Part shown: positions 47,104-58,599 of the stretch, piece after piece
Position numbering within the stretch: position 1 is the stretch's first letter
How the letters are laid out: each line of letters opens with the position of its first letter
Source: Ochotona curzoniae
Lineage: Eukaryota > Chordata > Mammalia > Lagomorpha > Ochotonidae
Length of the DNA stretch: 64,000 nt
Reading direction: 5' to 3'
Assembly: GCF_017591425.1 (NCBI RefSeq)
Contig: NW_024465423.1
Location: 62,001 to 126,000, forward strand
Notes under the pieces: generated by a model
The model's database searches: none
The model's input: only the letters and a program-made list of their open reading frames with translations
What the model was told of the DNA's origin: nothing
Translations under genes and position numbers: made by a program

Positions 47104-49190
47104 GTTGTTCCGAAACTTAATTTAACATTTGTATATCAAAATAATCCAGTATAGAGTTGCTCTAATCCACTGCTAAGTTATTCCAAGCCATGAGGTAAAC
47201 TCACGTGCTCTTACCAATTGTTTTATAGAGTATTTCCAGGTTAAAGCATGTCGTAGAAGGAATGGGAAGTCATGAAAGTTTTGAGAGGAATACATCTTGT
47301 ATGGTTTATGTGCAATGTAATTTATCATTGTCCTTTAAATTGCCTATAGCATTTTTCTAAATATTTATCACTGATATTATTGCTTTTTCTAATGTGCAAT
47401 TTAAGCTAATTGTAAAGCTGTGCTTGTTTCAAATTTGTAGCCGACATCAGACCTTTGGAAAATGCTTTCTAGAACTTCTATTTGAGAGTTTTTACTTGAT
47501 GGTAATTAATCTGATGCTTCCAACTACTTTCTTCATCTCTCTCTCTCTCTCTCACTGAGGGACTCAGGCTGCACAGTTGGATTTCCAGACCCTTTAAAGG
47601 GATGGCTAACTTGTCAGACCAAGCAGCCTAATTATCTTCTCATAGGCATTACCCTAAAACTATCAGGACTATGCCTGTAACTACAAATTCCTAGATCAGC
47701 CCATTAAGGCATTCAGGGATAGAATTGAGCATCCCTTTGGCTGACATCCCGTGGTTGCCTCTGTGGCCCACTTTAACCAGGGCCCAGAGGAAGAGTAGTG
47801 AGCTAGGCATCAGGAGGCTCATTAATGTGGCTTTATACAGTAACCTGTTCTCTAGGAGACCCAGTAAGGCTAGTCTACCCTCAAGTAGCACCTGCTTGTG
47901 ATATGGGAAGCCAGAATATTGGGCAGCCAGCTGCAATGATAGAAGTGGCTTTCAAAGAGTCTTGTTAGCTCTGCCAAGAGCCAGGCCACTAGAAATGGGA
48001 CTGCCCTGGGGGTCAAAGTATTCCTGGGTCAGAACCATGGTGGGCCACAAGCTAGAAAGCCCTTCACTCTGCCCAGCTCCCAAAGCATCTGTCGCTATGG
48101 AGGGATGGCCTGGGGTCAGCAACATCACAGGTAAAGCTGTATATTCTGTCCAGAGACACCATCTGTTCTGTACCAACCTCTCTTTCAGGCCAGCTCTCCT
48201 CTCTGTCCAGCCAGGTAATGGGAGTCAATGGGATGTCTCCACAGTTTCACACTTCCTTTATGATGTCTCTTCCAGTACTCTATGTGAAGAGATGGATGGT
48301 CCTGACCTTACCTGAAACTCCAGAATTCGTGTATGTAAGACCTTAGAAACGGTTTTTACTAGCTAGCACTATAACCTTGAAGGCCACTATCTACTGGAGC
48401 CCTGGCCTTACCATAGGCCCTGACTTAGCTCCTGCTAGCAGCCCGAGTCCCCATGAGCAGAGGGAGGGAAAGAATACAAGATTAGAAGCAGGCCAGACTA
48501 TACATCCTGTCTTGTTTCTCAAGGTCTCACTAGATAATCTTAACCAGCTGTCATGCATGTTCCTGCCTAAGCTTCCCCACTAATTCCACACAACATAAAG
48601 CCGCGATATCGGGGCTGAGTAAAAGTGTTCCCAGTTCTCTGCCTAAGTCAAATGGACTCTCCATCCAAGAATGGCCAGAATGTGGAATCTGCACAGAAGG
48701 TCAACACCTGCCAAGATGATCCGTGTGTCACCATAGAGGCACCCAAAGAAGCTCCTCAAGACCAACCCTCAGAGACTACATATTCCAGTGAGCTTCAGGA
48801 GGAAATCAATCCATCATTTTGATAAGTAACCCCTCCCTCCATTCCTGTGTCATCCACTCAAATGTATAAATTTCTTCTAACCAAATCATTAACCAGTTCT
48901 TTTGCAGGGCTGGGAGCCTGCCATTCCTCCCCAACATGTAACAGAAAGGAAAAATGTGAGTGATTCCAACATCCCAACCTGGACCCTGACACTGCTTCCT
49001 GCTTCCCCTTTCCCACAGCTTGTGGAATTTGTGTGTTGTTCCGGTTATGCACCAATGAGATGTAACTATGAGTCTTTCCTGAGAACTTCACCCACCGTCC
49101 TCTCCCCTTAACACTTTCCTCAACTTCCAATCTCTCACTCTTGCCAGCCGGTCCTCGATTCTCACTTCTTACCTAGGGAAGGCTTGCTGT
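47104..49190 (+). other. ERV interior with no recognised gene
   Basis: About 2.1 kb where pol should lie. No reverse transcriptase or protease motif (such as YVDD or DTG) was found. A 65-codon acidic frame (48625-48822) and a 117-codon frame (47962-48315) have no known match. It may be non-retroviral filler or badly rearranged pol. Confidence 0.4.
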
Positions 49191-49199
49191 ACCAGCCTC

Positions 49200-49800
49200 T
49201 ACAGTCTCCTGACCTCACTCTTTAGTGGATGGTAGCTCGGTGTCCAACCTGCATCGTTGCACCATGCAGCCTATGTGGTACTCATTCCTGAGTCCATCCT
49301 AGAGGCCAATTGCCTCCCCATTCTGCCATCTGGCAGGAGAGGGAATCCCTTACCACCAAAGGGATGCCCATCACCAATGCCTCATTCACTAACTCCTCCT
49401 GCCTAATGTTTTCCACTGTTTTTCCTCAAGGAGCCCTTAAGCTCAGGTTGCCTACTCACCAGCTGCAAGGACATTAACCAGATGAGAATTGGCAGATCGA
49501 TTTCACCCATGTGTTCACCCACAAAAGCTTCTCTGAGACCACGTCGACTGCTATCTTCTAGACCCGGCTGCTACCACACCATCAGACCCCGATGCCTCTC
49601 TTCTCTAGCCTGGTGACCTGGTCCTCCTCAAGACCCTCCACCCACGCTCACTCCAACCTCAGTGGACCAGACCTCACTTCGTGACCCTGACCATGCCTGT
49701 GGCTGCCAAACTCCTTGATCACATTTCCTGGTATCATATTTCTCACCTCAAACATTTTAGTGCTTGTACCAAGGATAAATTGTCTGCCACTTCTTTGACC
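49200..49800 (+). pseudogene. pol: pol remnant: RNase H scrap and integrase fragments
   Basis: VDGSSVSNLH at about 49228 resembles the conserved DGS of RNase H, followed in another frame by LIPESILEANCLP. At 49476-49510 DENWQIDFTHV carries the first aspartate of the integrase core. Then DNA collapses to the C-terminal WYHISHLKHF near 49730. Large deletions remove the second aspartate and the glutamate. Confidence 0.65.
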
Positions 49801-50138
49801 CACCAACTCTCCTGACTACCTCACTCCTCTCTTACTCTTCTGGACAACAGCTAACCCCTTCCTCTTCATTTCAGCTGGATTTGCCTCATTAGTGTATTGC
49901 AACCCATGCCACTGTCAAGGGCACATGTCTAGCCCACCTCTTAACAAATGTTATTATTCCAAACAGCTGTGTCGCACTGGGAAACCTCATATATTGCAAG
50001 GTGTCTGGGATCTCCATTCTGCTGGCCAGCCCCTGCCCCATGTCTAAACATGGCTCAATGTAATTGTCTTGCTTCCAGCACCAATTCTTTCAATTCATTT
50101 TCTTCTATTTCAGTCAACTGTGATTTATTTTCTAGCAG

Positions 50139-50801
50139 GTGCACCAACTAACACTGCTTTCTTGCTTAGAAGCTAAACAGGAAATTTCAAATTCCCAGGA
50201 TCTTGAAAAAACCAAACTGGCGGTCTTCATTCCAACTTTGGTAGGAATGTCTATTGCTACCTCCCTGTTGGTGATAGGCCTCCGTGCAGGAGCCCTAGGT
50301 CACTCTATCATCGAGGTCAACAAGCTCCAAGCGGACCTCAATCAGGCTATAGAAGACTCAGCCTGGTCCCTGGCATCCTTACAGCGACAAATCACCTCGC
50401 TAGCTGAAGTGGCACTCCAGAATCGACGAGCCCTGGACCTGCTGACTGCAAGCAAAGGGGGAACCTGTGTCTTCCTACAGGAACAGTGTTGTTATTATAT
50501 TAACGAATCTGGTATAGTAGAAACTGGGATAAAAAATCTCCAGTCAATAAGGGATCGACTCAATAGTTGGCCAAATCTGGGCAAGGATTCGGGTTTTAAC
50601 ATCTGGGAATCCCCCCTACTAACTTGGCTCATGCCTATACTAACCCCATTAATACTTATAGGCCTTTTATTAACCATTGCTCCTTGTTTTCTAAGGTTTG
50701 CCAAAGAAAAAATCCAAGAAGCCTCACGGGTCACTCTCAACCAACTGCTGCTCCACCCCTACGTCCCAGTGCCCACGGAGCCCTCTCCGGACCACAATTA
50801 G
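50139..50801 (+). CDS. env: Env transmembrane subunit, open reading frame without own start
   Basis: 220 codons open to a stop just before the 3' LTR. In order: fusion-peptide-like hydrophobic stretch (residues 27-54), heptad region, an immunosuppressive-domain-like LQNRRALDLLTASKGG (93-108), C-x6-CC (C110, C117, C118), a membrane anchor (about 160-186) and a cytoplasmic tail. The first codon is GTG and no ATG or signal peptide precedes it. The surface subunit upstream is reduced to scraps (49948-50151) and no furin-type site precedes the fusion peptide. Such a product could not mediate entry alone. Uninterrupted coding fits the young age of the insertion. Confidence 0.85.
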   Translation: MHQLTLLSCLEAKQEISNSQDLEKTKLAVFIPTLVGMSIATSLLVIGLRAGALGHSIIEVNKLQADLNQAIEDSAWSLASLQRQITSLAEVALQNRRALDLLTASKGGTCVFLQEQCCYYINESGIVETGIKNLQSIRDRLNSWPNLGKDSGFNIWESPLLTWLMPILTPLILIGLLLTIAPCFLRFAKEKIQEASRVTLNQLLLHPYVPVPTEPSPDHN

Positions 50802-50878
50802 GGACTACGCCCCCCCCTTCAGCAGGAAGTAGCCAGAACGACTTCGTCGCCCCCTTTCCTATTACCAAGAGTCCGGAA

Positions 50879-51239
50879 TGATGGCTCCCCAGGGCACTGG
50901 AGGCTAGGGGCGGGTCTGCCCCGCCCCCACAGGAGGAGGGGCCACAGGAGCCGGTTACGTCACCTACCTGGCGGGATTCCAGTTGACCAATGGCACACCT
51001 GAATGGACATTCCTTGCATAGTTGGGACACGAACAGCCCCTTTGCCCTCCCACGTGTGTAGATGGGTATAAAACTCCCAGACACGTATCTCAGACGCCCT
51101 TTTCGCTTCCCCCTTTCTTCCCCTCTGCGCGAATGGGGCCCAGGAGCGGATTTTCCAATAAAGCTTCCATCTCAACTCTGAACAACTTGCCGATATTATT
51201 TCACCAAGCAGGCGGTCGGTCGGTGGACATTATCTAACA
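50879..51239 (+). promoter_or_regulatory. 3' LTR
   Basis: 361 bp. Differs from the 5' LTR only at three transitions (one near base 41 and two in the pyrimidine tract after the TATA box). Same promoter and polyadenylation signals. No clean polypurine tract directly precedes it. Confidence 0.95.
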
Positions 51240-51852
51240 GTTACTAGGAAAGCGCTTCTCCCAGATTGTGGTTTTATTGTCATTCTCTTTAGAGTCATGA
51301 TGGCAAAGAATGGCCAATACCCTGTGCCACAAAAGGAGACCTTGAGCCACTAATCACACCACATCCGTTTAGGTATAACAGGAACCCAGGAGAATGGTTT
51401 CAGGCCATGCTGGGGCTGTGCCTTTTATGAAGTGTGCACCCTGCTTAGTTAGGTCCAACCATTTTGGACAGATATATGCCAGAAGCTGTCATGAATCTTG
51501 CATTCTTTGAATAGCAAGCAGTTGCCAATAAGGCATATTGGGGTGCTGGTGTGAGTGTGTGTGCTTGGAGTGCACCTTTGTAGCAGTTTGATGCCCATAG
51601 AATTGTAAATTAGCTGCAACAGGTGATGAGGAGGTCCAGATGACAGGACGCTGCAGGCATGCTGGTGGATGAGTTGGACCAACACTCAGGTGGCAGCATA
51701 GCAACTTTGGTGTATTGTAGTCTTAGCCCTCACTCTTGCTTCACTCACCGAAGTCCATGTGGCTGTCTAGGTACAGAGAGCATCCCATTTGGCAGCTCCT
51801 CTGTGACCTCACAGGGCTCAGTGGCCATACCAGCCATCCACTCTGCAGCCAC
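51240..51852 (+). repeat. Satellite, continuation of the array
   Basis: Resumes exactly where the unit was split at 45019 and runs in plus orientation until cut by the LTR at 51853. Confidence 0.9.
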
Positions 51853-52386
51853 TGTGAGAATCAGAGCTAAAAACCCTGAATTTCAGAGTGAGTAATAGTC
51901 AACCCTAAGAGAATGACAAAAGTGTCTCACTGGTAATGCAAACATCAGAATTCATTGTGACAGTATGCTGAGGTCGGACCACACTTGATATATCAGACCA
52001 GCCAAGCAAGGTGGTCAGCCCTTGAACAGCCCAAGTCAGAAGCATATAGGCAATTGGAGGCTGGGAAATTCAACAAAAGTAACAACCTTAGACATGTTTG
52101 TTTTTGTGGCCTTCAGGCACAGGCAGCCTGTTTTGTTCCTATACCCATTATCTGCTTCATCCTATTCTCACAATTTTCTTTCTCATGTGTCCGGGACCAG
52201 GGAAGAATTGTGCCCTTGCCCTCCTGCACCTGGGTTCACAAAGTTACAGGACAGCAAAGAACAGATTTATCACCAAATCGGAATCCTCCCAAGCTCCCGG
52301 TACCCCCGGCGTAGCAAAGTAGCAGTTTTGTCTACACAAAGAAAATTCACACTACCCAATTATAGCATTTTACCCACACTCTAACA
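51853..52386 (-). mobile_element. 3' LTR of tRNA-Thr ERV
   Basis: 534 bp; on the minus strand it starts TGTTAGAGTG and ends TCTCACA. Related to the solo LTR at 11592-12121. The AATAAA of the sister LTRs is mutated here (acaatgaattc). Confidence 0.85.
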
Positions 52387-52399
52387 CTCCCCCCCCCTT
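52387..52399 (-). promoter_or_regulatory. Polypurine tract
   Basis: AAGGGGGGGGGAG on the minus strand, directly before the LTR start, as expected for plus-strand priming. Confidence 0.85.
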
Positions 52400-52839
52400 A
52401 TTTGTTTTCAGGAATCTTTCTCAGTACAGGGTCGATGTTTAAACTGCTATTAAAGGATTAACATTTGCATGGTATGTTCCTTTAGAAATTTTATACAAGA
52501 CAGTTTTTCTAGGAACTGAAAAACTTACTTGGCTCTTATATTTTCAACCAGAGGACTGGAACCCAGTTGCTTTTAGGGAAAAGGGACTGCATCCTCTACT
52601 CTTGGCTACTTCTTCTTGAGAGGTGGCGGTGTGTTGAGTAACACTGTAGGGGGTTCATCTAGTAGTTCCTGATAGAAGATAGAGTCATCAAGTGTTTGAT
52701 GTACAGTCTGGAATTTGAAAGGCTATTCTTTGTTTAAGAGTGGAATGGATAGCAGAACTCTGGTGTGAACTCTTTGGTTGTTAACTCACTGTTGCACAAA
52801 TGAGGGGCATAAACATATATCATTCCACCAAATAATGGC

Positions 52840-55520
52840 TGAGGCAACTTTTGTATTTAGTTTCCGTGTGAAGGAGAGTTTAAACCCTAAGAGAAGCATA
52901 GAGCCTAGAACATAAATCAAAGCACTGAAAACATTTTGTTGCAAGACTTATTAGTGACATCAAAAGATTTAACTGGTTTTCATTTACACTAACTTAGCAG
53001 TTTGTAATATTCTAACAAGATTTTACAGAACTTTCCTATTCCAGTAAGGTCTAGTTGTGGCACTGGTCATATGCTAGTCAACTTACAAACTACTGAGAGC
53101 CAATGTATGCTAAGCTCCACTTATTAATAATACTCTCAAGATCCTTAAGTCACTACTTATAAATTTTATTAATATTAATAATATATATTTTAATATAACT
53201 CTGAATATACAGGCCCCACATGGGAAGTCAGTACATGGTGACTCCAATAATTTTAATAAATTGGCACTCTTATGTGTGATGTCAGTGATCACTTGAGTCT
53301 CCTGACACACGATGCTTAGCCAGCCGAAGCTTCTTGAATCCACACCAACCCCAGGCGGCATTACACAAGGACACACACAAAATTCACCTCTCTATTGAGA
53401 GAAAAGCACAACCATCTTGGATGGCTGCTTCTTTGCACTGGGATGTAGACCACTGAGGCCCTTCACAGAACAACACTCTTGCAGCAGCGTCCTGGGCTTT
53501 CCACACCTGATGCACTTGCTCTCTTGCTGGCTTTCTTGTCAGACCAGAATGCCTTTTCTGCAGATTCTAAGGCCACTGAGTGCTACTAGAGATTGCCAGT
53601 CTGTGAGTCTAATGTAAAAACCAATTCCCATATGGGAGCATTTTAACATTTCCTGACACTTGAATTATCATTGAACACTCTTATACATATCTGAATAAAC
53701 CATAACTACAGTTTATTATTAAACTTTAGCTTAAATGGATACAATTGGTTTGCTGGAACCTAATAAACAAAGTATTCATGTTTCAAATTATCAAACACTA
53801 ACTAAGTAGAGACATCTATATTTCAGATAGCACTGCAAAACTACTTGTAGGACTTTACATGCCACTGTACATTTTTAGACATAACTGCCTAACCATCACA
53901 ACTGATAACTCTACAACTAGATGGCCACTTATGCATCAGGAAGGAAGGTTTGAGGAATTCACATATCAACAAACAGTTTGATCACCCAGCAGTTGCCTTT
54001 TCTTAGTCTGTTACTTTCTGTCCCTCAAAATGGGGAGAAAATCATCTTTTGTTTTTTGTCTTGGTGTGTTATTTAGACTGATAACCAAGGAGTTCCCCTC
54101 ATTTATATTTTCATATCAACCATTTCTGGAGCCTTTTTGGATTACTACTAATCCTGGCTTTCCACCAGCAAGATTTTCTGCAGTTACTTTTGTAAACAAT
54201 GTTTTTTTACACAATATTCTTTCCCAACTAAATGATGTAATCTTTGACATATATTCTTATGATTTCAGACTTCTAGGGACCAATACGGGAATCTCAGAAA
54301 AAGAAGAATCATGTTGACTAAATCTAAACAATGTCTGAGGTAACTTTTGTTTCGGCTTCTGTGTAAAAGGGAATTTATTTTACCCATTATTGTAAGCCCT
54401 AAGAGTTTTAGGATGCTATATATAGCCTAGAACATAAAACAAAGCATTGAAATCATTTTATTGCAAGACCTGCTATATATTTTTAATATAAATCTGAATA
54501 TAGAAGTCCCACATGGGAAGTCAGTACACGGTGACTCTAATGAATTTAATAAATTAACACTCTTATGTGTGACGTCAGTGATCACTTGAGTCTCCTGACA
54601 CACGATGCTTAGCCAGCCGAAGCTTCTTGAATCCACACCAACCCCAGGCGGCATTACACAAGGACACACACAAAGTATAAAATCTTCACTCCATTGAGAG
54701 AAAGCACAACCATGTTTGATGGCTGTTTCTTTACACTAGGGTGTGGACCACTGAGGCCCTTCACAGAGCAACACTCTTGCAGCAGCGTCCTGGGCTTTCC
54801 ACACCTGATGCACTTGTTCTCCTGCTGGCTCTTTTGTCAGACCAGAATGCCTTTTCTGCAGATTCTAAGGCCACTGAGTGCTACTAGAGATTGCCAGTCT
54901 GTGAGTCTAATGTAAAAACCATTTCCCATATGGGAGCAATTTAACATTTCCTGACATTTGAATTATCATTGAACACTCTTATACATATAGCCATATGACT
55001 ATATAGCTTGCCACATAAATATGTGTATTCATATCAGGTAACACATATTTTAAAAACATTATCAAATATAACCACGTAGAGACATCAATACTTCAGATAG
55101 CACTGCAAAACTACTTGTAGGACTTTACATGCCACTGTACATTTTTAGACATAACTGCCTAACCATCACAACTGATAACTCTACAACTAGATGGCCACTT
55201 ATGCATCAGGAAGGAAGGTTTGAGGGATTCACATATCAACAAACAGTTTGATCACCCAGCAGTTGCCTTTTCTTAGTCTGTTACTTTCTATACCTTGAAT
55301 TTGGAAAAAAGCACCTTTCAATCATTTCTGCAGCCTTCCTGGACAGCAAATAATTCTGGTTCCCCACCAGCAAGCTTTCCTAAAGTCATTTTTGTAACCA
55401 AATTTTCTATACACTTCTCTTTGCCAATCAAAACATGAATCTTTGACAAATATACTTAGGACTCCTAGAAGGCCCCACATAAGAATCTTAAAAATCAGAA
55501 ATCAGGTTGACTGAAACAGT
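52840..55520 (-). repeat. Tandem duplication inside the ERV, two copies
   Basis: Copies about 52840-54330 and 54330-55520, head to tail. The most similar part (53230-53690 against 54530-54985; 53800-54020 against 55060-55280) is about 95% alike. Copy one has about 225 extra bases near 52946-53175. The fragment at 1-447 is a third copy. Confidence 0.85.
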
Positions 55521-58034
55521 AACAGATTAGATAAAATGACTACACAAATATCAATAATAGAGCTTATGGAAGCTGGATAGACAATGGACAAAGTCATCAA
55601 TTTGTTTCCATTAACAATCCTCAAAACTCGAGACTTCCATTGTCAGGTATTTAGGAGCACTTCCACAGATGTACATTTTAAAAGTATTTTGTAAACAGAT
55701 ATCAGTTCAAATGTCAGTAATACTTAAGAACGCTGTACCAATATCTCAAAAGATATAATAAGTTCCACATAAAACTTGCAAGATTCATTTCACAAATTTT
55801 ATGACGTCTTCACCTTTTTCTCAACATGTTTAAACTTTAACAACTTTGTCTTAGTTTTTCTTAGCCATATTCCTGTAGGACAAAATATTTTTACCACCAC
55901 AGCAATGCTCTTCCTTAATAATTTTCCTTTTACAATCTTCCCACCTAGAACATATTCTCAGGCTTGTAACCATTCTTTATCTGTGAAATCTTTGGATCTA
56001 TATATTGAAACAAACTTTGAAAACCTTAAGACAGGGCAATTCAAAATACAAACCTGCTTCAGAACCAGAAGCAGTTACGTCTTTCCTTCCAGCTGATTTG
56101 GGAACTTCCCTCTTCTTAAATGAAGGCAGAGACAAGGTCAAGTTTCCAAAGTCCCAAATTCTTCAAAGGCTATGCTCCAAGCATGCCCCTCCTTTTTCCT
56201 GGGCTGATAGGCCTAGTGCATCTTCTTGTCCTCTGTTTTATTGAAGTCAAGGGTACTGAAGAACTGACAAGGTATTAAACTTCAATTTCTTTTTTAAAGA
56301 TTTATTTTTATTATTTTTTCATTGGAAAGACGGATATACAGAGAGAGGAGAGACAGAGAGGAAGATCTTCCGTCCGATGATTCACTCCCCAAGTGAGCGC
56401 AACGGGCCGATACTATGCCGATCCGAAGCCAGGAGCCTCTTCCGGGTCTCCCACGCGGGTGCAGGTTCCCAAAGCTTTGGGCCGTCCTCGACTGCTTTCT
56501 CAGGCCACAGGCAGGGAGCTGGAAGGGAAGCGGGGCTGCCGGGATTAGAACTGGTGCCCATATGGGATCCCGGGCGTGCAAGGCGAGGACCTTTAACCAC
56601 TTGCGCCACTGCGCCGGGCCCTAAACTTCAATTTCAATTCTGCTGCTTTAAAAAAGGTTAACTACTTAGAAGAATGTACACAATACAGACAATTTTACCA
56701 CACATCTTTTAAAAATTCATTGTCTTCCTGTAAGGCAAAATCTTACAAACAACAGTTTTTCATAAGTAAGAACACAGATAACTTGTAACCTGTGATTAAA
56801 AATATTTTGACCAATAGACATAAACATCAGTATAAATGCTCTGTAACCATGTAAATCTCCACCACTTTGTAGAACATATGCAACAAAATTTGCATAATTT
56901 CATAACATTTTGAGTTTATGATTCAGAATTTTTCAAAGAGCAACTGAACTATCCAAATTTTGTCTCTTTCCTTGAGAGTTTCATGGATCCTGTGAAACTC
57001 CCAAAGTCAGGAGAACTGAGCACACCAACAAGTAGGCCAGGTCTAATCCACTGGAAACCAGTGTTAACTTTTAACACCAAAAAGTAGCAGAGAACATTGC
57101 TGAACACTGAGAGCTCATCACTGAAGTCAGTTGGCATAACACACAACCCTGATGAACTAGCACTTGAATCCATCACCTATATCAGTAAAATACACCACAA
57201 AGGCACTTAGGATTCCACATTCCTAGTCAGAAGAAGAGACCACCCCCAGAAAAGGGACCAAAATCTCTTGGACTAAAAAGAGTTAAACTAACTGAAGAGT
57301 TTGTTCCCAGCCATGTCCTGCTGCATAGAAGCCACACCTTGGCCAACCGGCAACATGCAGAAGTAGTGGGAGCCTTCTCAGGCATCAAATTCAAGCCTAA
57401 AATAAAACAGGGCTACAAGACAAATACACAAAAGTGCCCAACTTTAGGCCTGCCATTACACAAATTCTCACAGCAAGACAACTTTTTACTAGGACCGGTC
57501 CACCTTATGCAGTTTTCCACACTATTCCTCCAGATCTGGATCATCAACTAGAAGTGCCCTTTCCAGTGTCCAGTTGGACTGCGGATGATCGAGGAGCTCG
57601 AAAACTTCCTCTGGGATGTAATCCTGCTCCTGTCCTACAGGTCGTTTCTACATTCCTTGCTCTGGATGGCCAAGTCCTTCCAAGGTCACTGGTATCTTCG
57701 CTCACTGCCCAGAAACTTCCTCCCTGGAGTCTAACTCATTTGCTCCCCTGAAGCTTCTTTGGTTAGCCTGGAGCTTCTTAGGTCCTCTTCAGGGTGATCA
57801 AGTGCCCCTGCAGTACCTGGAGCTTCCTTGCTCTCCTCCAGGGTGATCAAATCCTGCCATGGCATCTGGAGCTTCTTATCTCCCTTCAGGGTTGATTAAG
57901 TGCCTCTGCAGTCCCTTCTGCTTCATTCGTCAACCCTGTACCCTCTCAATCCCCCTCAGGTCTAACCTGAACCCTTGAGGAATATGTAACTCTGATACCA
58001 TTCAACAGATTTGCTGCTCAAAAAGGGGTTGACA
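55521..58034 (-). other. ERV interior shared with the left arm, no gene recognised
   Basis: Inverted match to 2486-5195. Open frames on the plus strand (55776-56244, 57339-57551 and 57434-57751) are antisense to the element and shared with the left arm only in part. None shows a retroviral or cellular motif I know. Confidence 0.5.
56290..56621 (-). repeat. CSINE inserted after the duplication
   Basis: Full-length, low-divergence minus copy flanked by a target duplication AAACTTCAATTTC (about 56277-56289 and 56623-56635). The empty site is seen in the left arm near 3797-3815. Confidence 0.95.
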
Positions 58035-58052
58035 ATCTCACTGGGGCCTCCA
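58035..58052 (-). promoter_or_regulatory. Primer binding site, tRNA-Thr
   Basis: The minus strand reads TGGAGGCCCCAGTGAGAT two bases after the LTR end, a close match to the 3' end of tRNA-Thr(UGU). Two mismatches from memory of the tRNA. Confidence 0.75.
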
Positions 58053-58054
58053 AA

Positions 58055-58599
58055 TGTTGGAGTCCAGGCTAAAGCACCCCCGGACATCAGTGTGTGAGCT
58101 TGTCAACCACCAGAGAATGACAAATAGTCTTGCTGATAATGCAAACAGAAAACAGAGTTTATTGTGCCAGCATGCTGTGGCCAGACCACACTTTGGGCAC
58201 ATAGGGCAGCCACCAGTGGCAGCCGGACCCGAATAGCCCAAGACAAAAGCTTATATAGGGCCTTTTGGTCTGGGAAACACATCAAAAGTAATAACCTTAG
58301 ATATGTACATTTTTATGGACTTCAGGCATTGGTAGCCTTTTCTGTTCCCATACAAATTATCTGTATGGCTCTTCCTATTCTCATACCCTTATCCTCTTTT
58401 TGCTCCTGGGATCAAAGAATTGTGCCCTTGCCCTCCTGCACCTGGGTTCACAAAGTTGCATGACATGAAAAAACAGATTTATCACTAAAACAGAATCCTG
58501 CCAACGTCCAGGCAACTCCTGATGTAGCAAATTAGCAGTTTTCTCTACACAAAGGAAATTCACACTGCCCAACAATAGCATTTTGCTCACACTCTAACA
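58055..58599 (-). promoter_or_regulatory. 5' LTR of tRNA-Thr ERV
   Basis: 545 bp, minus strand TGTTAGAGTG to TCCAACA. TATA box TATATAA (58251-58257) and AATAAA (58158-58163) are both preserved. Confidence 0.85.

Larger units (their letters stand above)
45020..51239 (+). mobile_element. Young class I-like ERV inserted in the satellite
   Basis: A complete provirus by structure: two 361-bp LTRs starting TGATGG and ending CTAACA, flanked by the perfect 5-bp target duplication GTTAC (45015-45019 and 51240-51244). The LTRs differ at 3 of 361 positions (0.8%), so the insertion is recent. The 5.5-kb interior is defective: gag fragments, an unassigned middle, a scrap of RNase H and integrase, and an open Env transmembrane region. 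It could not replicate without help but its promoters look intact. Confidence 0.95.
51853..58599 (-). mobile_element. Old tRNA-Thr-primed ERV with no recognisable retroviral genes
   Basis: Bounded by two minus-oriented LTRs (58055-58599 and 51853-52386) with a primer site inside the first and a polypurine tract before the second. The LTRs differ at roughly a fifth of positions by eye. The 5.65-kb interior contains a tandem duplication (about 52840-54330 and 54330-55520) and a CSINE, but no protease, reverse transcriptase, integrase or Env motif. Flanking satellite runs plus on the left and minus on the right, and there is no target duplication, so the element spans a rearrangement breakpoint. 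Confidence 0.75.

Noticed and set aside
55776..56244. Open frames shared by both arms (also 3846-4316) as a possible host gene
   Set aside because: Antisense to the ERV, hydrophobic and AT-rich, frameshifted between arms and without a motif.
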